Shown piece by piece: positions 50,251 through 60,844 of a stretch of 64,000 bases of DNA (positions are counted from its first letter, which is position 1; each line of letters begins with the position of its first letter). The position numbers and the translations under genes were made by a program. The stretch covers positions 1 to 64,000 of the forward strand of contig NZ_JAHBCL010000027.1 in NCBI RefSeq assembly GCF_018390735.1, given 5' to 3'. This DNA comes from Fusibacter paucivorans. GTDB lineage: Bacteria; Bacillota; Clostridia; Peptostreptococcales; Acidaminobacteraceae. Under the pieces are notes generated by a model. The model searched no databases. It was not told where the DNA came from and saw only the letters and a program-made list of their open reading frames with translations.

Positions 50251-51798
50251 CTAATTTGTCAGTGTCACTTGAACCACCATACCGGGTTTGAGTGCGCTGT
50301 CATCATTTGAAACGGTAATGTCTACCGGGAATGTCCCCGTCGCTGCGTCACTTGCAGGTGCCACGGTTATTATTTTACCTGTTCTCACAATGCCAAGTGC
50401 CGGCACCGTCACCGTTACGTCTTCGCCTGCGGTAACGCCGCCGATTTGGCTTTCTGTCACTTCAATGGTCAATTTTACTTCTTTTGCATCAATAATTGAC
50501 ATCGCCTTTGTCTGTGATGAAACCATATCGCCGATATCAATTGAATCCATTGCAATTTCTCCGTCCATTGGCGCCTTTACGGTGCAGTCTTCCAAGTTTT
50601 TAAGGGCAATATCCCAAGAGGCCTTCGCCGCATCAACTTGTGCTTTGGTCGTTTCAAGCGACGTTACAATGCCTTGAGATGCTGTATCGAGCTGTGCCTT
50701 TGCTGAATCCATCTGCGCTTTGGCACTGTCGAGTGATGTCTTTGATGCACTGCCGGAATCGTATAGCGCCTTAATGCGGTCATAATTGTCTGCTGCATTT
50801 TGATAAGCAATTCTCGCAGGTGTTACACTTGATTTGCTGTTATAACTCGTTAAACTGCTTTGATAAGTTGTCTCAGCGATTTTATAGCTTGCCGCTGCTT
50901 GGTTGGCGACGAGTTCACGATCAGTCTTGCTGAGTTCAAAGAGAAGATCACCCGCTTTAACACTGTCGCCAACACTTTTGTAGATATTTTCAACTTTGCC
51001 TGCGACATTTGGAATGACATCAATGCTGTCAGAAGCTTCAAGTGTCGCCGTATAAATTCTCGGTGTTGTTTCAACTGCTGCAAGCGCCGCTGCTGCTGCC
51101 GCCGTCTCTTCTGAAACGGATTCGCCAATGTGAATTTTAACCGTTGCATTCATCCCAAATGTCATTGGCAGCTGTTCAGGATTTTTAATAAATACTTTTA
51201 CGGGAATAAGCTGTGTTACTTTTGTAAAGGTGCCGCTGGTACTAAAGCTCGTTGCACCTGAAAAGTATGTTTGCGTGATTAAATCAATATTACTGACAAC
51301 GCCTTTAAATGTCGTACCCGGATAGGCATCCAGTGTAACGTCTACGGTTTGACCGACTTTTACTTTTGCAATATCCGTTTCTTCAACATTGACGCCGATA
51401 TACAAATGATCGGTATCAGCGACAACGGCGAGTTGTGTTGCCGGTGAAGCCATTTGGCCTGCTATGCCTGAGTTGACAACGACTGTACCGTCAATTGGCG
51501 ATGTAATATACGGCAGTGTTGCCTGTCTGCCAAGTACTTGGTTCTTTGCAACTTTTTCGCCGGCATTCACCGACCATTCAATGAGTTCACCGTCGGACAG
51601 CGGCGTAACCGAATACATTTTCGCCGTCACTTTTGCGTTTTCCGTTGTAAAGTAATTGCTGTGCTGATTAAAATAGTATAGGCCGTAACCTGCTGCCGCA
51701 ATAACGATCAGCAAGAGCACGCCAATGACTTTCTTGCCTCGTCCGCCCTTCTTTGGTTTCTCAGATGCACTGTTTGACTGCATTTGTTTTTCGCTCAT
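50251..51798 (-). CDS. HlyD/RND-type membrane-fusion protein, apparently two fused adaptor modules
   Basis: N-terminal TM; lipoyl-like segments near residues 45-130 and again after about 240 with coiled coil. Confidence 0.8.
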   Translation of the reverse strand: MSEKQMQSNSASEKPKKGGRGKKVIGVLLLIVIAAAGYGLYYFNQHSNYFTTENAKVTAKMYSVTPLSDGELIEWSVNAGEKVAKNQVLGRQATLPYITSPIDGTVVVNSGIAGQMASPATQLAVVADTDHLYIGVNVEETDIAKVKVGQTVDVTLDAYPGTTFKGVVSNIDLITQTYFSGATSFSTSGTFTKVTQLIPVKVFIKNPEQLPMTFGMNATVKIHIGESVSEETAAAAAALAAVETTPRIYTATLEASDSIDVIPNVAGKVENIYKSVGDSVKAGDLLFELSKTDRELVANQAAASYKIAETTYQSSLTSYNSKSSVTPARIAYQNAADNYDRIKALYDSGSASKTSLDSAKAQMDSAKAQLDTASQGIVTSLETTKAQVDAAKASWDIALKNLEDCTVKAPMDGEIAMDSIDIGDMVSSQTKAMSIIDAKEVKLTIEVTESQIGGVTAGEDVTVTVPALGIVRTGKIITVAPASDAATGTFPVDITVSNDDSALKPGMVVQVTLTN

Positions 51799-51821
51799 AG
51801 GTGATGTTCCTCCTGTTCATT

Positions 51822-53681
51822 CTATTCTTCAAACTGGCTCATATAGAGCTCTGCATAAAATCCATTTTGTGCAAGCAATGTGTCGTGGTTGCCCTGTTCC
51901 ACGATATCGCCGTCTTTCATGACGAGGATTAAATCCGAATCCTTAATGGTTGACAGCCTGTGGGCGATGACAAAACTCGTTCGATTTTGCATCAAATGTT
52001 CCATAGCGCGCTGAATGAGTATCTCCGTTCGCGTGTCGACTGAACTTGTCGCTTCATCCAAAATGAGTATTTTAGGATTGGCCAGAATCACACGCGCGAT
52101 GGTAAACAGCTGTTTTTGCCCTTGCGAGATATTGCTGGATTCTTCATTGAGCACCATGTGATACCCATCCGGCAATGCTCGAATAAACTCATCACAATGT
52201 GCAGCCTTCGCCGCTTCAATGACTTCTTCATCAGTTGCCTCCGGTGTACCGTATCGAATGTTCTCCATGATGGTATCGTTGTAGAGCCATGTATCTTGAA
52301 GCACCATGCCGAACAGCTCTCTGAGATCGTGACGGGTAAATTCATAAATACTGTGCCCGTCGACGCTGATATCCCCTTTGCCGATGTCGTAAAACCGCAT
52401 CAGCAGTTTGACAATCGTCGTCTTGCCTGCACCTGTCGGACCAACAATGGCAATGCGCTGACCCGCTTTCACTTCTGCTGAAAAATCTTTGATAATCAGC
52501 TGTTCAGGATTGTAGCCAAAGCTCACATGATCGAAAGTAACATCACCGTGAATGGCCTCCGCTGTAATTGGCGATGACGATTCGGGTATTTCTTCCGGTT
52601 CTGCTAAAAATTCAAACACGCGTTCAGCAGCTGCAACGGTTGACTGCAATGTATTGGAGATTGACGCCAACTGTGATACAGGCTGTGTAAATGAACGCAT
52701 GTATTGAATAAAGGCTTGAATATCACCAATGTCAACGACCTTTTTCACGGCTAAATAGCCGCCGAGAATGCTGACGAGTACATAGCCCAAATTGCCGACA
52801 AAGTTCATAACGGGCATCATAATACTTGAAACAAACTGCGATTTCCAAGCAGAATGATAAAGTTCATCATTAATACTGTCAAAGTGTTCAACAGCATCTG
52901 CTTCACCGTTAAAAGCCTGGACGATGGTGTGGCCGCCATAAATCTCTTCAATATGCCCATTCAGTTCACCTAAATGCTTTTGTTGTGCCTTAAAGTAACC
53001 TTGTGATCGCTTAATCACTACACCGATAATCACCATAGTCAGTGGTACCACCAGCAGAGCGACAATGGTCATCAGCCAGCTGATGGAAAGCATCATCGTC
53101 AAGACGCCGATAATCATCGTCGTCGAAGTAATGAGCTGCGTCATCGTCTGATTGAGCGTCTGATTGACGAGGTCGACATCATTGGTTATTCTGGAGAGTA
53201 CCTCGCCGTGTGTTCTGGTATCATAGTAATTAAGTGGAATTCTATTCATTTTTTCTGAGATGTCCTTGCGGAGTTTGTAAGTCACCCGCATGGAGACACC
53301 CGTCATTAAATAACTCTGTGTATAAGAACAGATCGCCGAAACGATGTAGAGAACGACCAGCAGCGTAATCATCTTGCCAATGTATTGAAAGTCCGTTAGA
53401 AGTCCCGTTTGCAGGTAAAATGCAATGAGGCCTTCTGCAAGTTTGGTCGTAACCTTACCCAGTAGTTTCGGGCCGACGATGGAAAACGTCGTGGAAAACA
53501 ATGCGAAAAAAATGACCAGGCCGACCTTGACGCGATAGGGCTTCATATAACCTAAGAGCATCCTCAGCGTCTTATTGAAGTCCTTGACCTTTGCATCAGA
53601 GCCCGCCATGTTTTTGCCCATGCCGCCACCCATCGGTCCACGTTGTTGTCTCGATTCACTCAAGTGCCAATTCCTCCTCAC
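51822..53681 (-). CDS. ABC multidrug exporter, TMD-NBD half-transporter
   Basis: GPTGAGKTTIVKLLMRFYD; NISQGQKQLFTIARVIL. Confidence 0.95.
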   Translation of the reverse strand: MRRNWHLSESRQQRGPMGGGMGKNMAGSDAKVKDFNKTLRMLLGYMKPYRVKVGLVIFFALFSTTFSIVGPKLLGKVTTKLAEGLIAFYLQTGLLTDFQYIGKMITLLVVLYIVSAICSYTQSYLMTGVSMRVTYKLRKDISEKMNRIPLNYYDTRTHGEVLSRITNDVDLVNQTLNQTMTQLITSTTMIIGVLTMMLSISWLMTIVALLVVPLTMVIIGVVIKRSQGYFKAQQKHLGELNGHIEEIYGGHTIVQAFNGEADAVEHFDSINDELYHSAWKSQFVSSIMMPVMNFVGNLGYVLVSILGGYLAVKKVVDIGDIQAFIQYMRSFTQPVSQLASISNTLQSTVAAAERVFEFLAEPEEIPESSSPITAEAIHGDVTFDHVSFGYNPEQLIIKDFSAEVKAGQRIAIVGPTGAGKTTIVKLLMRFYDIGKGDISVDGHSIYEFTRHDLRELFGMVLQDTWLYNDTIMENIRYGTPEATDEEVIEAAKAAHCDEFIRALPDGYHMVLNEESSNISQGQKQLFTIARVILANPKILILDEATSSVDTRTEILIQRAMEHLMQNRTSFVIAHRLSTIKDSDLILVMKDGDIVEQGNHDTLLAQNGFYAELYMSQFEE

Positions 53682-55404
53682 TTAACTGCGACCGCGCAAT
53701 TTCGCGATAGACCTCACAGGTTCTTAACAGGGATTCGTGTGTCCCCTTGCCAACGATACGACCGTTGTCCAGTACCAGAATCTGTTCTGCATACATAATG
53801 GTACTGACGCGCTGAGCAACCAGAATAATGGTACTGTCGCCAGTTTCTTTTTTTAGTGCAGTCCTCAATTTTTGATCCGTTTTGACGTCTAGTGCTGAAA
53901 AACTGTCGTCAAAGATATAAATCGGCGCATTTTTCACCAGTGCCCGCGCAATGGAAAGCCTTTGCTTTTGGCCGCCTGAGACGTTCGTGCCCCCCTGTGC
54001 AATGGTGGATGCGTATTTTTCTTCTTTTGTTTCAATAAATTCCGTCGCCTGCGCAATGCGAGATGCCTGTTCGACGGTTTCAATATCAGCGGTTTGATCG
54101 CCGTATTTTAGATTTGATTCTATCGTCCCGGAAAAGAGGATACTTTTCTGCGGCACATAACCGATTTTATCGCGAAGCATATGTCGTTTAAGGTTTTTAA
54201 TGTTTTTGCCGCCGACGTAAATGCCGCCGTCCGTCACATCATAAAAACGCATGATTAAGTTGACAAGCGTCGATTTACCGCTGCCCGTAGAGCCGATAAT
54301 GGCCGTTGTCTGCCCCGCTTTCGCTGTAAAGTTCAATTGATGCAAAACATCGCCCTGACCGCCGGGATAGTGGAAGCTGACATCTTTAAACACAACTTCC
54401 GGTGTAAAATCCGCTTCAAAATGATCCGGGTTTGGATCATCGACAATACTCGGCATCGTTTCAATAACTTCGGCTACCCTGTCTGCTGATACCGCAGCAC
54501 GCGGTACGAGGATAAACATCATGGACATCATGAGAAAAGCCATGATGATCTGCATGGCATACTGCATATAAGCCATCATGTCACCGATGTTCATTTGAAA
54601 AGATGACACGTGTTTCGATCCCACCCATACAATGGCCACTGAGACTAGGTTCATAACGAGCATCATCACCGGCATGAGCAGCACCATAATGCGATTGACA
54701 AAAAGGTTTGTCTGCGTTAAGTCTTCATTTGCCTTGTCAAAACGATTAAGCTCAAACTGCTGCGTGTTGAATGCCCTAATGACGAGCATCCCGTCAATGT
54801 TTTCCCGTGTAACCAAATTCAATCGGTCGACGAGTTTTTGAATGAGTTTAAACTTCGGCAGCACGATTGAAAACAGAATTGCAATTACCCCCAACAGGGT
54901 AATCACGGCGATGCCAATGATCCACGACATTGAAGCGCTGCTGTTAATCGCTTTGATGATCCCGCCGAAGCCCAAAATCGGCGCATAGAAAATCAGGCGA
55001 ATCATCATGGCGAGCACGGTCTGAATTTGCGTAATGTCATTGGTTGTTCTCGTAATGAGCGATGCCGTCGAAAACTGATCGAATTCGGCATTGGTAAAAG
55101 CGGCAACCCTTTTAAAAACATCTTTCCGCAAGTCACGAGCCACACCTGCCGCCGTCATTGACGCCATAAACCCCACCGTAATGGACGCTAAGGTGCCAAT
55201 GAGCGTTATCAAAATCATCGTCGCACCGGTTTTAAGGATAAAGCCGATGCCCCCTGACATAACGCCGGTATTGACGATGTCCGCCATATAGTCCGGCAAC
55301 GCCAGATCACAGTTTGCCTGTATCAGCAAAAGCATTACAGCAGCTAAAATCATGAGAGCATATGGCTTTAAATACTTCACAAGTTTTAACATGTATGACT
55401 CCAT
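53656..55404 (-). CDS. ABC multidrug exporter, TMD-NBD half-transporter
   Basis: GSTGSGKSTLVNLIMRFYDV; NVSGGQKQRLSIARALV. Confidence 0.95.
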   Translation of the reverse strand: MESYMLKLVKYLKPYALMILAAVMLLLIQANCDLALPDYMADIVNTGVMSGGIGFILKTGATMILITLIGTLASITVGFMASMTAAGVARDLRKDVFKRVAAFTNAEFDQFSTASLITRTTNDITQIQTVLAMMIRLIFYAPILGFGGIIKAINSSASMSWIIGIAVITLLGVIAILFSIVLPKFKLIQKLVDRLNLVTRENIDGMLVIRAFNTQQFELNRFDKANEDLTQTNLFVNRIMVLLMPVMMLVMNLVSVAIVWVGSKHVSSFQMNIGDMMAYMQYAMQIIMAFLMMSMMFILVPRAAVSADRVAEVIETMPSIVDDPNPDHFEADFTPEVVFKDVSFHYPGGQGDVLHQLNFTAKAGQTTAIIGSTGSGKSTLVNLIMRFYDVTDGGIYVGGKNIKNLKRHMLRDKIGYVPQKSILFSGTIESNLKYGDQTADIETVEQASRIAQATEFIETKEEKYASTIAQGGTNVSGGQKQRLSIARALVKNAPIYIFDDSFSALDVKTDQKLRTALKKETGDSTIILVAQRVSTIMYAEQILVLDNGRIVGKGTHESLLRTCEVYREIARSQLSEEELALE

Positions 55405-55639
55405 TCTATTTCTTTATTATTCATTGCTTTATTTTTAATTACGTTATTCTTTATTGCTTTATTCTTTATTGCTTTATCACACAATCTTTTCTCCCGGTCA
55501 CTGCGTCCCACCGGCAGCAAAATTTAACCATTGCAAACAATGCAATGGTATCTGAGAAAATTGAATCATTACCCTCTCTGCTTACTGATGAGTAAAAGCT
55601 TAATACTTGGATCATCAATGGGATCATTATCTCAAAACT

Positions 55640-56098
55640 TTAACCACAGCCATTTTTATGATCATGCCGCATTTCGTTTACCACACTATACAGCTTGTCG
55701 AGCAGTTCAATAAACTTCTCTGTATCTTCTTCACCCATGCGCTCAAAGATCTTTGTCATGCTTGCAATGAGCCTTGCATTTTCGCGGTCGAGCACCGCTT
55801 GTCCCTCCAGTGTCATTTTTGCATAGACGCGCCTTCGGTCATTCTTCGTCGAATAGCGTTCGACATATCCCTTTTCTTCCAGCGCACTTATTTTTTGGGA
55901 CACCGCTGAATTGCTGATTTCCATCAATGCCGCAAGTTTTGATATCATAATGCCGTCGCCGTCATCACTGTTCATCGCGATGCGCTTCATCATCATCAAA
56001 TCGCCTCTGGCTATTTCACTGGCGTTGGGATTAACCATGTGCATGCGTTGAAAGGTCTGCATAATTCGGTAAATTCTATCAACATTCTTTTTTTCCAA
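55640..56098 (-). CDS. MarR family transcriptional regulator
   Basis: Winged-helix ISKLAALMEISNSAVSQKISALEEKGYVERYSTKNDRRRVYAKMT. Confidence 0.9.
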   Translation of the reverse strand: MEKKNVDRIYRIMQTFQRMHMVNPNASEIARGDLMMMKRIAMNSDDGDGIMISKLAALMEISNSAVSQKISALEEKGYVERYSTKNDRRRVYAKMTLEGQAVLDRENARLIASMTKIFERMGEEDTEKFIELLDKLYSVVNEMRHDHKNGCG

Positions 56099-56318
56099 TC
56101 GTCCGCTCCTTTCCTTGAAACATTAAGCACCGCTTTATTGCCTTTATAAAGTTTCCATACATTGCGAACCACATGTCTTATCTCGTTTAGCATGTTTATA
56201 TTTTAATACATTAATTATTTAGCATCTTAAACAAATGATACTTATTTAGTATACGCATCTGGCCAATTTGTGTCAATCAAAAAAGAATGAACGTTTTGTG
56301 ACTTTGCGGCAATATTAA

Positions 56319-56352
56319 AGCACGCCGATGACTTTGACGACATCGGCGTGCT
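56319..56352. terminator. Strong hairpin downstream of the polyferredoxin gene
   Basis: AGCACGCCGATG...CATCGGCGTGCT. Confidence 0.55.
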
Positions 56353-56523
56353 CTTCTGTTTCATTTGAAGTTGTCTAAACCATTTTATGGCAAGTGCATT
56401 GTCGAAATACATCCATTCAAAACAAGTTTGCAGCCTATTTGAAAGCATGAGCGTAGGCATGATTTCAATAACATGCGCTTAAAGGATCTCAGATAAAAGC
56501 AAAAACTGAATGCTTTTGCGCCT

Positions 56524-57276
56524 TTATTCAAAGCGATAGGACAAAACCTGCTTTGGGCACACATCAATGCATTCACCGCAGAGAATGCAGTCGTCGTGTT
56601 TAATTTGACCACTCTGAATGTGCTGCATAACGTCAATGCTCATTTGACACGTTTTAGAACATTTACCGCAATGAATACAGTCCGCTTCACGCGCGCCAAT
56701 CATTAACTGCGGTGCATGTATTATTTGCCCTGCTTTTGCACCAGCTACCAAAAAGGGAGACATCCAGCATATGCTGTGACATGCCCCTCTGCTGCCAAGA
56801 ACCATATCGAGCACAAACAAGATGCCGACGACAAGATAATAAATGAAAAATTTTTCCGGTGAATCAACGGCAATATAGCGTTCCGTCATAAAGAAGGGCG
56901 AAACCTGCTGCACGCCGCCGGCTCTGAAAAATCCGATGAGCATGATGCTGAACCAAATGGCAAAAACACTGTACCGTACCCATTTAAGCCGTTTGGCGTT
57001 CACTTTTGAATCATTGACCTGCCGACATAATTCACCGATTGCGCCGCCCGGACAGAGCCATCCGCACCATGCGCGCCTCATGAAAACGCCTGTGATCAAC
57101 AACCCTGCAAAGGTGATAACACTGCCTGTTATAACGCCTTGAAAGGCACCTGACAGCGACAGCACCGGTGAAAAATAATTGAGCGTCAATGGGAAACAAA
57201 ATAAAGACAGCCATAAAAGGGTCTTTCGAATTTTACTTGATCTGCTATTTCGCTGCATCAGCTTCATCTCCTTCAC
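56524..57276 (-). CDS. NapH-type membrane 4Fe-4S (polyferredoxin) protein
   Basis: RAWCGWLCPGGA; CIHCGKCSKTCQMSID; CILCGECIDVCPKQ. Confidence 0.85.
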   Translation of the reverse strand: MKEMKLMQRNSRSSKIRKTLLWLSLFCFPLTLNYFSPVLSLSGAFQGVITGSVITFAGLLITGVFMRRAWCGWLCPGGAIGELCRQVNDSKVNAKRLKWVRYSVFAIWFSIMLIGFFRAGGVQQVSPFFMTERYIAVDSPEKFFIYYLVVGILFVLDMVLGSRGACHSICWMSPFLVAGAKAGQIIHAPQLMIGAREADCIHCGKCSKTCQMSIDVMQHIQSGQIKHDDCILCGECIDVCPKQVLSYRFE

Positions 57277-57802
57277 TAAATAGTTTTTGTGCTGCCTCTA
57301 CCCATGCCAAATAAGCGCGATTCACCTTCTGGCCAAAGTCGATTACACTTAACACCATCGGGTGATTTTCATCTTGATCCAACAGTTTTGTTACTTCATC
57401 TGAAAAGGCATTAAGCTGATCTAAATCACTTTGATGTGCTGCTTGAAATGCCGCTAAATGCGACTGCATCGCCTCTCGGTCAGCAAGATTGCCAAAATAC
57501 ATTTTCAAAAGCAATTCAAGCCTTACCATTTCTGTTTCAACCGGCATCGACAGCCACGTTTTTAATTTGGCTGTTCCCTGAGGTGTAATGGCATATGTTT
57601 TCTGCGCGCGATTGTTCTGCGGTGCGATATCGAGGATGTTGATATCACCTGATTCGACCATCGTTTTGAGCGTTGGAAATATTTGACCATAACTTTCACG
57701 CCAAAAAAATTTAAACCGAATGTCAATGACCTGCTTGATCTGATAACCGGTCATCGGTGCTTCACTTAATAATCCCAAAATAACATAAGTCGTTTTTTTC
57801 AT
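57245..57802 (-). CDS. PadR family transcriptional regulator
   Basis: MKKTTYVILGLLSEAPMTGYQIKQVIDIRFKFFWRESYGQIFPTLKTMVESG. Confidence 0.92.
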   Translation of the reverse strand: MKKTTYVILGLLSEAPMTGYQIKQVIDIRFKFFWRESYGQIFPTLKTMVESGDINILDIAPQNNRAQKTYAITPQGTAKLKTWLSMPVETEMVRLELLLKMYFGNLADREAMQSHLAAFQAAHQSDLDQLNAFSDEVTKLLDQDENHPMVLSVIDFGQKVNRAYLAWVEAAQKLFSEGDEADAAK

Positions 57803-57878
57803 TTGTTTTCACCTGAAATACAATGCTGTGTAGGCCATCCAATTGTCACACAGCTGTTATCAATTGACCAATTACGCT

Positions 57879-57899
57879 AATATATCTAATAGATATATT
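57879..57899. promoter_or_regulatory. 21-bp perfect palindrome, probable PadR operator
   Basis: AATATATCTA-A-TAGATATATT, 77 bp upstream of padR. Confidence 0.6.
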
Positions 57900-57987
57900 T
57901 ATCGTTTGATTATAGCTTACAACGTTTCCACAAAAAAAGCAATCGCCAGCGCCTTATTCTAACCAGACTTTAACACTGTCTCAACAT

Positions 57988-58021
57988 CAAAAAAGCCATA
58001 CCCCATTAGCAGGGTATGACT
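57988..58021 (-). terminator. Terminator after GNAT gene
   Basis: Minus AGTCATACCCTgctaatGGGGTATGGCT followed by TTTTTT. Confidence 0.8.
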
Positions 58022-58080
58022 TTAATATCAATAATAACAAATAGGAATGGTGTTTTCCTCTTATCATCTGTAAAAGAAGC

Positions 58081-58920
58081 CTAGAGCGACGATGGCATGG
58101 GTTTTATCATGGTCCACATGCCGATTGTTTCAAATCCCAATCGATGGTAAATGCTGCCCGCTTTCGGATTATCATAAAATAGGCACAGCGTCTTGCCTTC
58201 TTCCATGACATCACGGCATAAGGCGCTCATGCAGGCACTGACATAGCCCTTGTTGCGATAAGCAGGCAATGTTGCAACGCCAACAATCATCGCAGAAATT
58301 GAATTCTCTGCAGATGTTTGCGCAACTGCGGTCATTACGCCGTCTTCATTTTCAATATAGTAGATGCGGCCTGTACGTGTTTCAATTTTATGTGCAGTCG
58401 CTTCAACCGTCGTCCTCGTGCCGGCAAATTCTTCAATCTGGTCAATCAGTTCAACAACGCGCGCAGCGTCTTTTGGCTGTGCAACCTGTATGTTGGCACT
58501 TACATCGTGCCGATCATTTAGTTTTTCGATCGCGGCTATTTCACAGAAATAGGTTTCTTTGGTCACATTATTCGGCAAAAAACCTTCAAATGGTGCCACT
58601 CTTCGCTTTTCGCCTGAAATCACTTTTGGATCAGGAAACTGTGCGATTATCGCTTTAAATGCCGAAACATCAAATACTTCTTTCTTAAAATAGGGAATAA
58701 AGCTTTCACGGTATCTTAACAGCACACCTTCAAGCTCATGCTGATCGTCAAACTGTCCCCATACTTCTTGAAAATCGGTATCAAAACCAAAGGCCTCAAT
58801 ATCACCAATTAGAAATAAGTTGATGGATGGCTCTTCGCTTAAAAAAGCCATGGTCATTTCAGTGTCTGCTGCTGTAAGTTTTCGGATCATTTGCATCATG
58901 CCTCCCTGTTTAAATTTCAA
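58081..58920 (-). CDS. GNAT family N-acetyltransferase
   Basis: ISAMIVGVATLPAYRNKGYVSACMSALCRDVMEEGKTLCLFYDNPKAGSIYHRLGF. Confidence 0.88.
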   Translation of the reverse strand: MKFKQGGMMQMIRKLTAADTEMTMAFLSEEPSINLFLIGDIEAFGFDTDFQEVWGQFDDQHELEGVLLRYRESFIPYFKKEVFDVSAFKAIIAQFPDPKVISGEKRRVAPFEGFLPNNVTKETYFCEIAAIEKLNDRHDVSANIQVAQPKDAARVVELIDQIEEFAGTRTTVEATAHKIETRTGRIYYIENEDGVMTAVAQTSAENSISAMIVGVATLPAYRNKGYVSACMSALCRDVMEEGKTLCLFYDNPKAGSIYHRLGFETIGMWTMIKPMPSSL

Positions 58921-59077
58921 CTATTATAGCACAGAGGGCGTAAATGGCAAGATGCATTACAAAATCTTAAAATTTCATGTTATACTTAAGGGCAACCGCA
59001 AACATTAAAAGGTGATTACACCGACTGAAAATGCGCAAATACACATCGCGAAATCGTTTATAGAAAGGCGTTCATTT

Positions 59078-59542
59078 ATGATTAATCTATTATTCGTCTG
59101 TCATGGCAATATTTGCAGAAGCCCAATGGCAGAATTCGTTATGAAACACCTCATTCACACCCATCACCTAGAAGCACACTATCACGTTGAGTCCGCCGGC
59201 ACGAGCAGCGAAGAACTTGGAAATCCCGTATATCCGCCCGTTAAGAAGCTTCTCAGCCAGAAGGGAATTGACTGTTCCGGCAAAACAGCCCGTCAGCTCA
59301 GCGCTGCCGATTATGCGGCTTTTGATGTTATCATCGGTCTGGATTCTGCCAATATGCGCAATATGATGCGTTGTTTTGGCGGCGATCCCGAAGATAAGTG
59401 CACCTTGTTACTGGATTATACCGACCATCCGGGAGATGTTGCAGACCCTTGGTATACACGTGATTTTAATGCAACGTGGACAGATGTCTACGCTGGCTGC
59501 GAAGGCCTTTTAGCACATTTGGAAGCAACTGAAAGCTGGTAG
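59078..59542 (+). CDS. Low molecular weight protein tyrosine phosphatase
   Basis: MINLLFVCHGNICRSPMAEFVMK; DYTDHPGDVADPWYT. Confidence 0.95.
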   Translation: MINLLFVCHGNICRSPMAEFVMKHLIHTHHLEAHYHVESAGTSSEELGNPVYPPVKKLLSQKGIDCSGKTARQLSAADYAAFDVIIGLDSANMRNMMRCFGGDPEDKCTLLLDYTDHPGDVADPWYTRDFNATWTDVYAGCEGLLAHLEATESW

Positions 59543-60027
59543 GCATCCAATTCACTTTGATTGTGGAGGACAATGGTCTTTGCCGCATAGCGTTTTAAAA
59601 GTGCCGCGTAGTGCTTGCGTTTTGCCGCACTTCTCCCGTCGAAGAGGATCCATTTGATAAATTCAATATCCAGTTTTTCGATACAGCCATTTGCCATACT
59701 CGGCCGCACCTGATTGCGATGCGCTCGATAGCGTTTCCATACACGCCATAGGCACTGCCATCTTGAAAAGTTCATATAGATAATGGTATCGGCCATTTGC
59801 AGTCGTTCTGCCTGTGCAAAGCCACTGTAATTGCCATCGATCACCCAGTCATCCTGTGTCATAAACCTATCAACCATGGCAAGCGCTTCATCGCGATCAC
59901 GTTCATGCCAGTTTTGTTTAAACTGAACGGTGTCTAAGTGCAGCACAGGAATATGATATAAATCGCCCAAAAATGCGGACAGTGTTGACTTCCCGCTACC
60001 GCTATAACCTAATACTGCTATTTTCAT
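59488..60027 (-). CDS. P-loop kinase-like protein (FlaR/DNA topology modulation family)
   Basis: MKIAVLGYSGSGKSTLSAFLGDLYHIPVLHLDTVQFKQNW; start moved to this ATG. Confidence 0.85.
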   Translation of the reverse strand: MKIAVLGYSGSGKSTLSAFLGDLYHIPVLHLDTVQFKQNWHERDRDEALAMVDRFMTQDDWVIDGNYSGFAQAERLQMADTIIYMNFSRWQCLWRVWKRYRAHRNQVRPSMANGCIEKLDIEFIKWILFDGRSAAKRKHYAALLKRYAAKTIVLHNQSELDAYQLSVASKCAKRPSQPA

Positions 60028-60105
60028 CTCGGAGTTCCCGCCTCTCATCCACTTATCAAATATATTTTTCACATCTCAATGACATGTCAGTATCGTCGTT
60101 ACACT

Positions 60106-60636
60106 TTATTTAGGTATTTTTTTTAGATAACGCCGAACGCGTTCGTCCTCCACCGTTATGATATCTTTCAGTTCACAGCCATTGGCAAGCATCGTCCGAT
60201 AAGAAGCTGCATTGTCCGCATCACAGGTTATAAGCACTTCCTTAATGCCCCGATTAAACGCACAGTCTAGTCCCATTTTCAGCATGTCTGTTGCAATTCC
60301 CTGTCTTCTGGCATCCGGCCGGACGCCATAGCCAATATGCCCGCCGACCCTTTCCAGCGATTCGTTAAGCACATGCCTAAGGTGCAATGCACCTACAATT
60401 TGTCCTCGTTCATCCAGCATAAAATAGAGTGTTGCCGGAACAAATCCCCGTTCATAGGCTGTATCAGTTTTAGCAATTGACCAGTCTTCCAATAACGCTT
60501 CATAAGTCATGCCTCGCGGACTTGCTGCATAGGGTACAAAATGATCGCCTGATTTTTCCCACGCGTTAATATAATCTTCATATGCTGCTTTTAACGCAGC
60601 TGTCGGTTCCACAAGCTGCATTTTCTGAGTACACAT
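60106..60636 (-). CDS. GNAT family N-acetyltransferase
   Basis: HIGYGVRPDARRQGIATDMLKMGLDCAFNRGIKEVLITCDADNAAS. Confidence 0.9.
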   Translation of the reverse strand: MCTQKMQLVEPTAALKAAYEDYINAWEKSGDHFVPYAASPRGMTYEALLEDWSIAKTDTAYERGFVPATLYFMLDERGQIVGALHLRHVLNESLERVGGHIGYGVRPDARRQGIATDMLKMGLDCAFNRGIKEVLITCDADNAASYRTMLANGCELKDIITVEDERVRRYLKKIPK

Positions 60637-60844
60637 TTGGATGCCTCCTGTTTGTTAAAATTTTTTTGGAGGAAACATTTTTTTGCAAATTCACCCTATT
60701 TATATGTGAAGTCATTGTCGCATTTGCTTAGTTATAGCTCATTTTATCACTTTCACGCGGTAAGGTTTTATTTTTTAGATAAACTGTCATAAAAATGTCA
60801 TTGTAAGCAATCTCATCATTAACTGACGATGTAATTTTGATTGC

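Noticed and set aside
56242-56636. Two minus-strand ORFs (72 and 83 aa) downstream of the polyferredoxin gene
   Set aside because: No RBS or homology recognised; one overlaps the polyferredoxin gene out of frame and the other crosses a strong terminator hairpin.
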